In this document: positions 51,501 through 60,711 of the stretch, one piece after another
How positions within the stretch are numbered: the stretch's first letter is position 1
Layout of the letters: every line of letters begins with the position of its first letter
NCBI RefSeq assembly: GCF_018139145.2
Contig: NC_059472.1
Coordinates: 102,002,877-102,066,876 of the forward strand
Reading direction: 5' to 3'
Length of the DNA: 64,000 bases
Source: Gymnogyps californianus
Lineage: Eukaryota > Chordata > Aves > Accipitriformes > Cathartidae
The notes under the pieces: generated by a model
The model's input: the letters and a program-made list of their open reading frames with translations, nothing else
Database searches by the model: none
What the model was told of the DNA's origin: nothing
Made by a program: the position numbers and the translations under genes

Positions 51501-54500
51501 TCTGAAAAGGTCTAAATAGGGCCAAAGGCTTTTCTTGGGATAATGGCGCTCAAAAAAATCCCAGACCAAAAACTTTACAAAAGTATTCCCGCTTGCTAAG
51601 AAAGCAGAAATACTTCCACTCAATGGCTATCCAAGCCAGAGATGAAACTACAGTGTTGTTTAAAGAGACACTGCTGGAGAGTGTCCATTAATTAATGAGC
51701 ACAGTTACAAGTAAATGGGCAAAGGAAGGAGGAGGGTAGAGTAGCATGCTGGAAAAAAGCTAAAAATAGAAACCAGCTCCAGCATAGGCAGTTTTCTTTC
51801 AGGAAGCTGGGAGTCAGGGAAGAACCCCACAGGGGTGCAGGCCTGAATGTGCATTCTCACTCACCGCTGCAACAACTACAATATACCAACACACCTCACC
51901 ACATATATACCAAAAAAGCATGTATTCACTTAGCACACCTGTAAATGACAAAATAAGCTGGGAAACTTGTTATATATTATGAAAATTCCCAACATTGGCT
52001 AATAATTCTTCCTTTAAAGAAAATTTCTACATATTTTTCTGAAGGCAGAATTTTTAAATGCTGATTATTTATTTTTTTAAAAAATGAAACATATCAGCAG
52101 TTTATATCAACTGTATACCCTCAGAGGTATCTATCTCAAGATGTTAAGATTCAGGGCTTGGAATGACAGAGGTTCATGTGCTAAAGGTGAGCGCAGTTCA
52201 GTCTAGAATTCACTGCAGACAGGAAAGAAAAACATTCAGTTCTCAGTATAAGGCATCTGAGAAGAAACAAATGCACTGCCTGAAGTGGAGCAATGACACT
52301 TTCAGCTTCTGCTCCTCCTTGGATACTCTCTCCTTTCCATTATGCTCCCACACATCAGTGCCACAAGCCTCCATCTCAAAGTTCAGCCCTGCATAGTCTA
52401 TCACAGCAATAAATGCGTCCAACAAGCATCACTGCAAAAAAAATTGTAAAAAAGGTACAAACTTCTTGCTGTTATCAGACCAGACTCAGATTCTTTAGGG
52501 CAGATGCTTTGGTGTCCCACAGCTGCAACTGCTTTATCTTTGTCTGTGACACATACACAAACGTATGCTCTTTTCTTTAATTCCTTCAATTCCTTTCAGA
52601 AAACCGTCCCTTTCAATTAACCCCTCCTCTCTTCTGACTTCTCTGGCTAAGATGTCTCCCTAACTATCATTCTGTCTACAATCCAGCTAAGAACAAGATC
52701 AACATTAAGCCCCTCAGCCTGTCTTAAATAATGCTTGTAAAAGCACTGCCATCATTTACAGCACTATATAAATAAATACTAGTAGTGAAGAACTCCAACT
52801 CTGAACGCAGAAATGGAAAAGAACTCAAGTCATCCCGTTTATCCTCCCTATGGCACAGGACTATGGCATACTATCAAGGGATATATAAAACAGCCTGCTT
52901 TTACCAAGTCCTTTAGGTTAGCTTTTCTTAAAGTATTCTCTTCGTTCACCTTAAATACTTCGGTATCGTGTTGCATGTTGCAACCATAAGTCTGAAAAGC
53001 TCTCACCATAAAACTCTGACCATAAAATACAAAATGACAAAAAGAAATGCTTTTTCCCACTCAAAATAAATCCAGAGTACCCAATTCTCTACACAGTGCA
53101 TGCTAATGCCAAACGCCTACTTTTAGCCTGCCTGTTGTACATAAAACACATTTAGGGAGGTGAAACATGATGTGCTGACAACTAACAACTTTAAGCCATC
53201 CACAGAATCACAGGATTTAATACCAAAAAGATATGGTAGATCTTTCTTGAGAGTTGAGCACTGCATTTGACGTGGAAGAGAGTACAGAGGGAAAGGGGCT
53301 TATATTTAGCCTGTCATACATCTTTCTCTCTAGCTTTGCCACTGAAGCGCAAGAAGCTTCAATAAATCTTCAGAAGCAGCCAGTGACAAAAACAGTAAGA
53401 GTGCTGGTAGAGATCCTGCTCATTACACAGAGAGTTTTGTCCTGAAACATAATGAGCTCTCCTGAAAAATGTAGTGTCCTCAACTCTACAAAACCAAGAT
53501 GAGCGAGGTCCTGTAAAGCTGGTAGTTTAGCATATAAATTCCCAACCACCTCCACAAAGGGATTGTTAATTTTGAGATTTTTTTTTTTAATTCACCTGTA
53601 GGACAAATGTCCACAAAGACTGAACAAAACATACAATTAGGCAATTGAGACCATGAAATTCACTGCCAGAATTAAGAACGATTACTGATTACATGCAGAG
53701 CCACTCGGGAAACACACCTAAAAGCCCAGATCTCCTCCACGATATTCTCCCGGTCACTCACTAGAAAACAGAGGAACTGCCAGCTTAATTCTTGGTGTCC
53801 AGGCAGGGAAAAGAAAGCAAACAGTCATCTTTTAAATAACAGGAGGGACTCAGCTATTCTGGTCGTAAAAAGACTACATACCTACCCAAAATCAACAGAA
53901 GTGATGGAGAGGTGGATAGCTGGGTAGAATATTTTAGACTTTTTAAAAATAAGCAAGAAAGGAAGTGTTGGGAATTAAATTCCCAGGCTCATCAACTTCA
54001 CGGCAGGACTGTCAACACTCCACCTTTCTACAGCTTTCTCCCTGTTACCACTGAGCGTGAATACTGACACTCACCCCTCAGTTAAGCACAGACATCACAA
54101 CAACATGCCATTGCTGCATGTCCTTCGGGTTAAAGGGCTGTTTCTCCTTTTCTACCATCATGTCAAGGAGATGGCACTATGCGACTGATGGTAACAGCAG
54201 CCTTTCTGTGGCTCGCCTCTAAAGCTCTTTTGCAGTTTTATCTGTTACAGGTACCTTTCTTTTTGCCTTGGGTCACAGCCTTTAAGTCCTCTTTCTGCAG
54301 TGCCTAATAAAAGGGGTGAGGTGGGGGGGTCCTCTGAAGTATTGCCACAGTGCCAAACCCCAAATGCTGATATGCAGGTTCCATATAAATCTAACATTAC
54401 TTTTTAGCCACTCACTTGAGTTTCTTGAAGGCTTCCCTGCCACCAGCCACATACTGCTCTCCACTCTGAAGCTCCTCCAGCTGCCGGACACGATGCCCAC

Positions 54501-54708
54501 CCCGGGGGGTATAGATGTTACGCACAGCTCCAAAGGGTGCCTTCACCCTGCCTGTCACCTCTTTCAGGAATACCTCAAAGTTGGAAACTTTCTTCTCATT
54601 GACGACAATACGGCGCCCTGGGAAGAAAGGGTCCCCGTTGCGATACACCAGCACACTCTTCACCATCGGCTGCGAGAGCCACGACCCCTTCGTGCCGGGA
54701 CTAGTCAT
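21394..54708 (-). CDS. DCDC2: Doublecortin domain-containing protein 2 (DCDC2), exons 1-7 of a spliced gene, C-terminus not in window
   Basis: Join of the complements of 54416-54708, 49582-49633, 30863-30939, 30610-30741, 25253-25399, 24113-24167 and 21394-21595. The seven exons have GT/AG junctions and consistent phases. They encode 319 residues plus one base, without an internal stop. Doublecortin domain 1 spans about residues 17-100 ([11 protein letters not shown] to EAFKKLN) and domain 2 about 139-221 (FLIANGD to KFKKLPY). A Ser/Lys-rich linker follows ([14 protein letters not shown]). Residue 98 falls at the same place as in human DCDC2, which supports the chosen ATG. DCDC2 binds microtubules, sits in the ciliary axoneme and influences cilium length and Wnt signalling. 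Human defects cause nephronophthisis, sclerosing cholangitis and deafness. The acidic C-terminal part is not identified. Confidence 0.96.
21596..24112 (-). other. DCDC2: DCDC2 intron 6
   Basis: AT-rich intron of 2517 bases with GTAAGT donor and TTTTCAG acceptor. At about 22887-22948 it holds a degenerate ACCATCTA-type simple repeat. I see no other gene or element in it. Confidence 0.85.
22887..22948. repeat. Degenerate ACCATCTA-type simple repeat
   Basis: Repeated ACCATCTA, TCTACCATTTATCTACC and ATCTACCACTTACC blocks form an imperfect short tandem array in DCDC2 intron 6. Confidence 0.6.
24113..24167 (-). CDS. DCDC2: DCDC2 exon 6
   Basis: 55 bases, with TTTCTGCAG acceptor and GTAAGT donor. 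The first base completes Gly234 begun in exon 5, and the exon ends in phase 0. It encodes [18 protein letters not shown], which matches human KASSLPPIVGSRKSKGS closely. It belongs to the conserved motif just after doublecortin domain 2. Confidence 0.95.
24168..25252 (-). other. DCDC2: DCDC2 intron 5
   Basis: Intron of 1085 bases with GTAAGT donor and CTGCAG acceptor. It contains a CCAT/CCCT microsatellite (25122-25152) and otherwise unremarkable AT-rich sequence. Confidence 0.88.
25122..25152. repeat. CCAT/CCCT tetranucleotide microsatellite
   Basis: Three CCAT units pass directly into four CCCT units within DCDC2 intron 5. This is a short compound microsatellite, likely to vary in length. 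Confidence 0.85.
25253..25399 (-). CDS. DCDC2: DCDC2 exon 5 (second half of doublecortin domain 2)
   Basis: 147 bases, with ATTTTTCAG acceptor and GTAAGT donor. The first base completes Arg185 and the last two begin Gly234. It encodes [19 protein letters not shown], then [20 protein letters not shown] and KSTMRRPQ. The [14 protein letters not shown] block is the hallmark end of the second doublecortin domain in DCDC2. Confidence 0.97.
26125..26148 (+). other. G-quadruplex-type G-run cluster
   Basis: Five runs of G (5, 4, 4, 3 and 3) are separated by one or two bases. This fits the standard G-quadruplex pattern on the plus strand and also resembles stacked GC boxes. It lies about 190 bases before LTR copy 2, in AT-rich intron sequence. 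Confidence 0.75.
26338..26932 (+). mobile_element. Solo LTR of the same avian endogenous retrovirus family (copy 2)
   Basis: About 595 bases, TGTGCTGG to CCACGACA, with TATAAA at 26614-26619 and ATTAAA at 26801-26806. It is near-identical to the copy at 17387-17950 and in the same orientation, but longer: it keeps TTTTCTTC near the start and a GTGAGTGAGCGGC segment near the end. The 5-base flanks GTCTT and CTCTT match at four of five positions, compatible with an aged target-site duplication. No internal retroviral sequence adjoins it. Confidence 0.92.
27248..27722 (-). mobile_element. CR1 LINE, 5'-truncated 3' tail
   Basis: Read on the plus strand it starts AATCACAGAATAGCCGAGGTTGG. It continues with the well-known CR1 blocks CAGTCCAACC, GGGCAACCTGTTCCAGTGTTTG and TTGTCCTGTCACTGGGCACC. 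The start is the complement of the CR1 3' end, so the element lies on the minus strand. Only about 475 bases remain, a normal 5' truncation. It sits in DCDC2 intron 4 in the gene's own orientation. Open frames inside it are remnants, not genes. Confidence 0.92.
30610..30741 (-). CDS. DCDC2: DCDC2 exon 4 (first half of doublecortin domain 2)
   Basis: 132 bases, with ATTTCAG acceptor and GTATCA donor. The first base completes Phe141 and the last two bases begin Arg185. It encodes [18 protein letters not shown], then [20 protein letters not shown] and SGAVH. This matches human DCDC2 closely ([18 protein letters not shown]). Confidence 0.97.
30742..30862 (-). other. DCDC2: DCDC2 intron 3 (very short, 121 bases)
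   Basis: GTAAGT donor and ATTTCAG acceptor enclose only 121 bases between exons 3 and 4, while the next intron upstream is 18.6 kb. On the plus strand it contains CCACCACCCCATCCCCCCC, which reads as a G-rich stretch on the gene's strand. Confidence 0.93.
30863..30939 (-). CDS. DCDC2: DCDC2 exon 3
   Basis: 77 bases, with TCCTTGCAG acceptor and GTAAGT donor. It starts in phase 0 and ends with two bases of Phe141. It encodes [20 protein letters not shown] and EPYTI, the linker between the two doublecortin domains and the first strand of domain 2. It matches human [20 protein letters not shown]. Confidence 0.97.
31680..31700 (+). repeat. Poly(A) run of 21
   Basis: An uninterrupted run of A in intron 2. 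No recognisable retrocopy or target-site duplication surrounds it, so it is listed as a mononucleotide repeat only. Confidence 0.9.
32269..32286. repeat. 18-base perfect palindrome
   Basis: CTAAGATAGCTATCTTAG equals its own reverse complement. It contains a GATA motif on each strand (AGATAG), which could be a paired GATA-type site. It lies in DCDC2 intron 2. Confidence 0.9.
34960..35050. repeat. A-rich run followed by T15 run
   Basis: Runs of A broken by GG and CC (about 34960-34987) are followed about 50 bases later by a T15 run (35036-35050). The opposite orientation could allow a loose A:T fold-back. No gene content. Confidence 0.7.
35465..35560. repeat. Degenerate palindromic ancient amniote repeat (copy A)
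   Basis: CTCAGCTGATGTAAATCAGC is followed about 45 bases later by AGCAGATTTACATTAATCAATGG and CTGGCCCC (shown in parts). This mirrors a family I recognise from amniote genomes that reads GGCCAGATCCTCAGCTGGTGTAAATC on one arm and its complement on the other. I cannot name the family. It is strongly diverged. Confidence 0.5.
36558..36626. repeat. Alternating purine-pyrimidine TG/CA region with inverted arms
   Basis: The region is rich in GTGTG, GCATAT and CACACA. Arms TGTGTGTGTA (36595-36604) and TACACACACA (36615-36624) are perfectly complementary around a 10-base loop. The alternating composition favours Z-DNA or cruciform structures. It is a microsatellite in intron 2. Confidence 0.8.
38620..38665. 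repeat. Fragment of the same ancient repeat (copy B, single arm)
   Basis: GGGGCCAGATCTTCAGCTGG then GATAAATCAG matches the arm GGCCAGATCCTCAGCTGGTGTAAATC recognised at 35465-35560. Only one arm is clear. Confidence 0.45.
43657..43704 (+). repeat. Tandem duplication of a 24-base unit
   Basis: Two adjacent 24-base copies starting AGCAGCATGCAGCAGGGG and AGCAGCGTGCAGCAGGGG differ at one base. They form a two-copy minisatellite in DCDC2 intron 2. Confidence 0.92.
46501..46570 (+). repeat. GGAA-type purine tract
   Basis: Seventy bases that are entirely purine except for one C (46543), built from GGAAG, GGAAA and AAGGGAAGG units. It lies in DCDC2 intron 2, where human DCDC2 also carries a variable GGAA-containing compound repeat (READ1/BV677278). 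Whether the two are related or arose independently cannot be told here. Confidence 0.85.
49582..49633 (-). CDS. DCDC2: DCDC2 exon 2
   Basis: 52 bases, with TTCCACAG acceptor and GTAGGA donor. The first base completes Asn98 and the exon ends in phase 0. It encodes [17 protein letters not shown], corresponding to human YLDIGEIKKRPMEVVNTE with one residue fewer. It lies at the end of doublecortin domain 1 and the start of the inter-domain linker. Confidence 0.95.
49634..54415 (-). other. DCDC2: DCDC2 intron 1
   Basis: Intron of 4782 bases with GTGAGT donor and TTCCACAG acceptor. An open frame of 155 codons on the plus strand (50874-51341) is Lys/Arg-rich and unlike anything I recognise. I see no other element here. 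Confidence 0.85.
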
Positions 54709-54795
54709 GCTCGGTGGCTTCGGACCTCCTGTGCAGCCCAAGCCACCCGGATGCGCTGCCTGCACCTGTTTACTCAGGAGAGGGTTCCCGCTTGA
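54316..54795 (+). other. Antisense open frame resembling human KAAG1 (RU2AS)
   Basis: Opposite DCDC2 exon 1, a 159-codon frame contains [21 protein letters not shown] recall human KAAG1, the antigen translated from reverse-strand transcription of DCDC2 (RU2), as starting MDDDAAPRVEGVPVAVHKHA. The human start Met corresponds to an Ile codon (ATT, 54598-54600) here, so the human start is absent, although an upstream ATG (54316) exists. Much of the resemblance may simply mirror the conserved DCDC2 protein on the other strand. Expression cannot be judged. Confidence 0.45.
54416..54708 (-). CDS. DCDC2: DCDC2 exon 1 (start codon and doublecortin domain 1)
   Basis: 293 coding bases from the ATG (complement of 54706-54708) to a GTGAGTGG donor. 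It begins [20 protein letters not shown] and ends EAFKKL plus two bases of Asn98. The core [13 protein letters not shown] is nearly identical to human DCDC2. The frame stays open upstream, with another ATG (complement of 54763-54765), but this ATG gives exactly the human length to Asn98. The opposite strand carries a KAAG1-like open frame. Confidence 0.97.
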
Positions 54796-54978
54796 GCACC
54801 CCTCTCACCTCTGCCTTGACAACTCCCTGCCAGGGGTGAAGCGCCCACACCCACGCCGGGGCCTGGGCACCAGGGCCCACCTCCGGGGAGGCAGAGGAGG
54901 GAGCCCGGCGCCGCGGGGAGGGATTACGGCCTCCCCGGGGCTTGCGGCACGGCTCTGCTCAGCCTTTCAAGAGCAGCT

Positions 54979-54992
54979 CCTGCTAGGCAACC
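54979..54992 (-). promoter_or_regulatory. X-box (RFX) candidate site
   Basis: On the minus strand GGTTGCCTAGCAGG reads close to the X-box consensus GTNRCC(0-3N)RGYAAC: the left half is perfect and the right half matches 4 of 6. It lies about 270 bases upstream of the DCDC2 start codon. RFX control of human DCDC2 through X-box motifs has been reported, which makes the site plausible. Confidence 0.5.
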
Positions 54993-55730
54993 AGCTCTTG
55001 CTGCTCCCTGGCGCCTGGGGAGGTTAACGCGGATCACGCTAACCGAGGCAAAAAAAACTATCGCATGGAAGTAGATCCGACACAGCAGGAAAATGGACTG
55101 CAGGGGACCCATAGCCTCCCAGGGTCTTTATCCTCCGGCTATGCCATCACGGAAAGCGGCTTCCCGCTACCACCCTGGTTTCCTCGGGAAACTTTATCCC
55201 GCGTGTGCTCGCCCTCCCCCCTGCCCAGCCAGGCGAGAGCCTGCCAGGAGCCTGCCAGACCCAGAGCCACCGGCCACGCCGGGGGCAGGACAGTGCAGGG
55301 GCCAGCACAAAACGCGGCTGAATTATTCACCAGGCGATGGCTGGGGGAAGGAGGAGGAGGAGGCGTCGTGCCCAGAGGCAGGGAGACGCGGGGGCAACGG
55401 GGGCAGAGGGAACCGGACCAAGGGCCCCGCACCTGAGCGAGGGAGGGAAGTCCCCGCTCTGCCTCCTCCTCCCCGGCGGCCGAGGCGCTGCCTACCGCCG
55501 CCTCTCCCCTGCAGCGCGCCGGGGCTCCCCGCCACAAGAAGGGCCGGCCGGCTGAGCTGCCCTGAGGAGGGAGCGGCGGCGGCGGCGAGACGTGGAGCCG
55601 GCTCAGTGCTCCCACAGCGAGCACCGGCGGCGGGGCGGGGAGAAGGCGGCGGCCGGGACGGGGCGGGCAGGGCGAGGCGGAGCTGCGGTGACACGGCGGC
55701 TCCGCACGAGGCGGGCTGCCGGCGAGCGGC

Positions 55731-55748
55731 CGTTACCCGCCGGTAACG
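55731..55748. promoter_or_regulatory. Perfect inverted repeat CGTTACC-N4-GGTAACG
   Basis: Seven-base arms CGTTACC (55731-55737) and GGTAACG (55742-55748) surround CGCC. Each half fits an X-box half site, but the 4-base spacing is longer than the usual 0-3. It may be a dimer binding site in the CpG island. Confidence 0.4.
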
Positions 55749-58700
55749 GTCCCCCGCGCCGCCGCGGAGGTGCCGCCCTTCACACGGGTGTCGGTGAGTA
55801 CGGGACGGTGTCCCCTGACGGGCTCTGGCCTCGCCGTAAAGGGCCGGGAGTTTGAGGCGGTGGCAGGCTGCGGCCTGGCGCCTGCCCCGCCGCTGTGCCG
55901 CGTTTGGCCCCGCCGGCGCGGGCCGAGGCGAAGGGTGGCTGAAACACACGTATTTCATTCACATCTGGCCAGCTCTTCTTGGGATGTCTTACTAAAGGGG
56001 TCAGTTTTTCCCCTCTCAAGAATCAAACAGACTTTTCCTAGACCTTCCAGGTCAAGGTCATGAAAATGCGAGGCAGCTGGCCCAGCGTGGAGGCAAGGGC
56101 AAGCCACAGCCGTCACCAAAAAGCAGTTTCTACAACATGAGTGACTGCTTCAGGCTCTCTGCCCTGGCTTCTTTTCCGTATTCCTGTAGTGATTCTGATA
56201 TATGCTTTCTCCCTTGGAGATTTAGTTATTTGGTGCCTGATTTTGCCTTTGGTTCATTGTTAACATCTAACGATCACCACTAGTGTGTGCAGGATGGTCC
56301 ATGTACAAAGCAAACGAACCACTGAAAAATCATACCTACCATTATTTATTCCATTCTTACTTTCCTTCTTGTCAGTTATTAAAAATCCCACCTGAAAACT
56401 GGATCTTTGCTCCAGGTTGCCTGTTGCCATTTGCTGTCTACATTTGCTGCAATTCAGAAATAAAGCTGGGCCGTGATGTTGCAGGGAAAAAAAATTATCA
56501 GTGAGGTTGAAATTAGGCTCTTGGACTACACAAATTAACTGCATATATGTACGGGCAATGATTTTTTTTTTTTTAATGTGCCTACTAACATGAATGTCTT
56601 TTTGAGATGATACATAAATGTTATGGACGCTGGGTGCTTTTCCCCCATCCTACCATCTGAACGGGCAAAATTTGCTAGTAACACAAAACTAAACTGCACT
56701 CCCCCAGTATTTGGATGTTTATTTAGTTATTTGCATTCCTGAAATATTTAAAAGCTTTTCAGTACTCCTATCATTCTTTGATTGAGTGAGTCTGTTATAA
56801 TTTGTTCTTTTAAGAATCCGGGATCTATCACAAGAGCTAATATAACTTCTGCTGAGCTGGCCCAAACCTGCAATTCTGTCTGGATAATTTCAGTTAATCA
56901 GACTCAGAGGTGACTTGCCCCACTAAACCAAGCTCAAATTCAAAATACACCATGAACAGTAGCCTGATAAATCAGAAGAATATCCTTGGGCACAATTTAT
57001 TTTTAACAAAAATACATCAACAGAATAAAACAGAAAAACAATAGACAAAAAATGTAAAATAACCCATTTGTGGTTCAAAGAACATAACGTAAAGTCAAAT
57101 TGGGTTAATGTTGCATTCTTTCCTAAGTCAATTGCTATAATTCCACATAGTAGATATGATATAGCATATGTAAAAAATATATTAATATACATATTAAGGA
57201 CCAGATCCAACCTCTATTATCATCAAAAGACTGCCTTAGATTTCACAGATAAATATATCAGATCATGAAATCATCCTGATACCATTTTCATCTTCAACTA
57301 TTTAAAAAACTTTGTAAACAAATGACCCACTTGAAGCTGCATTTTCCGTGCTAATTCTCAGCCAAACATCTCCAGACTGTCCTGTGTTTGGGAAGTAACT
57401 TTGGATATTGCATTATCAGAATAGTAGATTTTTTTTTAATCTCACACTATTAAAAATTGTAAAAAATCAATCAAGCGTGCATCTTATGGGCTTATTCAAT
57501 GAACAGATGAGTCTCTGATGTGTCCAAACAAATTCTGACTACAGATAAGTTTTCTCTACTTGAAAACACTTTAGGCATGCTTGGGACATGACTTTTGGCT
57601 ACACTTTTTATTGCTATCTGCTTTGCTCTTTCCAGGAAGCTGCATAATAAATACAGAGACTTTGATTCCACTGGATTTTTGCCACACCTTGGGTACAAGA
57701 AGCCATAAAACCTGAGAGAAAATAAACAGAAAATGCCTTAAATTCAAACTGCATTCCTTTGACAGCCCCTTTTCCCCACTGATTGTCGCAAGACAAACTG
57801 GTCTAGACCTTCCTACCTGGAATTGTTTAGTGTACAGTAATGATTATTCTTCCAAATGGATTTCAACACATGTGATGGAAGGAATTTTTCTTTCCTTTTA
57901 TCTTACCTCCTTTGATGGGAAAATTACCCCCCCTGCTGTGAGTTACAACAGGGCAGTTAACCATTACAAAAAGAGCAATTTCAGGGTGAGGGAAGTCAAA
58001 TATGCTACTGTTATTGGTTAACAGTTAAATTTCTCTACTTGCTGCTGGTTTTCTTCTAACTAATAAAGGGCAGAACCAAGCATTTACCATCCTCGAATTA
58101 ATACTGTTTAACATTGATCTGTTGCAACCTGAAATGAAAATTTGTATTAAAAATATGCTTATGTGTAAAAACCAAAAATGCTGATGACCTTCACACCATT
58201 CTGCAGTCAAGTAGTGATATGTCAACTATCTGCTATTTTGTGCCAGATTCTACAACTTCTGGTGGTCTTAGGCCTAATTTGCAATCACACAACATCTTTG
58301 GCATAGGAATAAGCCACTGAATATTTGACTTGTGCACCCGTTTCGACGCTTGTGCTACTCCAAAATGCTATTGGTCTTTACCTATGGCCATGCTAGTTAC
58401 AATCACTTTTGTGGATTGCAATAAAATATCCCTTAAATGGTACCAGAGCACTGCTAGCCTTAAAGCAGCCTAGAACGGGTGGGCAAAATCTTTGTCCAAA
58501 ACTGGAAGCACATTACGAATCCTTTGAAGAATTGCAATGCAGAATTTTGCCCATAGTTTAACCTTTATATAGCTAATAGCTGTGCCTCTAAAGACTTAAT
58601 CTTTCAAATTCAGCTGCTAGTGCCCTCTATCCCTTTACTTGTGCTGCAGTGGAATCTCACCATTTTCTTACTCTTAAGGCAACACCTTCAAATTCAGCCC

Positions 58701-59647
58701 CTGAAAAGCAACCATGGCTCTCCAGCCCACCGTGGGCTACAGAGCCCACTATTTCACACCAGCCTTTTCAGAACAAAACATTTTATTTTCTTCAGTAATG
58801 GAACAAAACAAAACAAAACCAGAGTGTTTCCAATGCAGCATAAAGTCAGCATGTTTTCCATCTTGCCTAAGTACAACCACTGCCCAAAAGCTAAGAAAAG
58901 CTCAAACACTTCAGCCCATGATAGCAGGGCCTTCATCCGTGAGAATCTGCTCCTTCCAGCCTTTCCAGGGCCTGAGCTCATATCCCCACTATTGTTTGTT
59001 TCTAAGCAATCTCCTATCACATTCTCACAGTAACGAGACAAGCTGCTGAACCTGCTGACATGATTAAGATAACTGCAGAGACACATAATCTGTGATGGAG
59101 TAATGTCAGACCTCTCATCTTACTTGAGGTTGATGCATGAGACCATGTCAGTCAGGTCATGTGTCAGGATCACATGATGGACCGGAGGTCACGTAATGAG
59201 CACACACGGGGGGATGTGATGAGAACAGAGCCATGGCATAGCGACATAGCATCAAATAGGGTCACTTTTTCTGCAGCAAAATGCTGTGAGGCCTCTGCCA
59301 TTTCAGGACCACGAAAGATTTTGCAGCTTGTTGCAGGTCCCTGACAACAAGGCTCAGTGACAGCAAAACATGAGGTCACGAAGACAGGAACATGTCCTAG
59401 TGCTGAAGAAAAGACCGACAGAATGGACAGGATGGAAACGGATAAAGTTTCTAAACACAGAGAATGAAATTCAGCTTGTTCTATTGCACACAGTGCTGAG
59501 AATCACACTTAATAACTACACCTTTGTGTAGCTTATCTAAAAATCAGACTGAGCAATAGCAGCCACTTTATTCCCAGTTGTAATTCCGGGGTAATTGGAC
59601 TGTCTGCACTGACAGTTTAAAGTACCTAAATACCGGGTGGTTCAGCT

Positions 59648-59663
59648 CACACACACACACACT
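59648..59663. repeat. CA dinucleotide run
   Basis: Short uninterrupted CA run in the intergenic region. A second CA-rich stretch occurs at about 61928-61945. Confidence 0.8.
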
Positions 59664-60683
59664 AACCAGAAGAAACAAAATACTGATGCACTGATGCAGT
59701 TGTAAATTTTAAAACCCATGTCATAGCAATTTCACTTACTTATACAATTGCTAGATCAAAAACTCCCTAGAATACCAGGATCAATTATTTTTGCTTTAAA
59801 AAAAGCATTAGACAACCACAATTTAAGCTACAGCTTTTGATGACACAGGTCTTTTCTAAGAGTATTCTTGAAACAGCTGAGATGATAAAGGGTTACATAG
59901 GGAAAAGGCTTTGGCAGACCCTTAGAGGCACGTGAGGAAATGGTTCTCCATGGAGAAACAAATTGCAGGGGGTTAGCTTAAGTAGGGAAAAAGTTGAAAA
60001 ATATCTTCCATGTGGTCTTTGTATAGAGTAATGAAAGTGAAGTCATCCTCTCTAGGCAAAGATTTCTCAGTGTGTTACTGTAGGTACCTTTAATCAAGGC
60101 ACCTGAGATTATCAATTGAGTATTCCTGATTCATTCACATAAGAGAAATTATTCTAAATATGAATTGTTATATTTTTAAAGTTTTCCATGGGGTCTATCC
60201 TTTTCTCTCTCTCTGTTCTTACTCAGCTGCACTCATCATCCACTAGACACTCATCTACTGTCTGGAAGCAAACTTACGTTTTTTTGGTTAATCTGGTTTT
60301 TTGTTTGTGGTTTCTTGGGTTTTTTTCCTCAACGTGAATAAAATGGGGCTCCTGTGAGCATTGCTTTTAGGAGAAGAAACAGGTAACAGGTTCGGGCACA
60401 TCTTTGTATATAAACAGGATTGATTAAATATACAAATCATACACTGGGAGATAATTTCTCTGTAGACAGACATCTATATGCCTTTCTACCATAATTCTAC
60501 CAAAAAGTTCTCTGAGCTTTTCTTCAGTAGAGATTTAGGACTCCTCTGATGATACCCACGATTTCCTTCTCTTTCTGTGTGTTTTTCTTTGGTGTTTCTG
60601 CTCTTTCTCTTCCACATACCCCAGCTGCAATCGGACCAGTCCCTCATGTCTGCACTGACGTTCAGCTGGCAGTGGAACTAGTT

Positions 60684-60711
60684 GCTCATGTAATTCAGCT
60701 CATGTAATTCA
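60684..60711 (+). repeat. Tandem duplication of a 14-base unit
   Basis: GCTCATGTAATTCA occurs twice in direct succession without mismatch, in the intergenic region. Confidence 0.9.

Larger units (their letters stand above)
54650..55950. promoter_or_regulatory. DCDC2 CpG-island promoter
   Basis: GC-rich sequence with frequent CpG covers exon 1 and about 1.2 kb upstream, in sharp contrast to the AT-rich flanks. It contains an X-box-like site (54979-54992) and an inverted GTTACC/GGTAAC pair (55731-55748). Many long open frames here on both strands reflect the lack of stops in GC-rich DNA and are not genes. Confidence 0.85.

Noticed and set aside
55065..55958. Several long open frames on both strands upstream of DCDC2
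   Set aside because: They overlap each other in GC-rich DNA with low-complexity products, so the openness is compositional.
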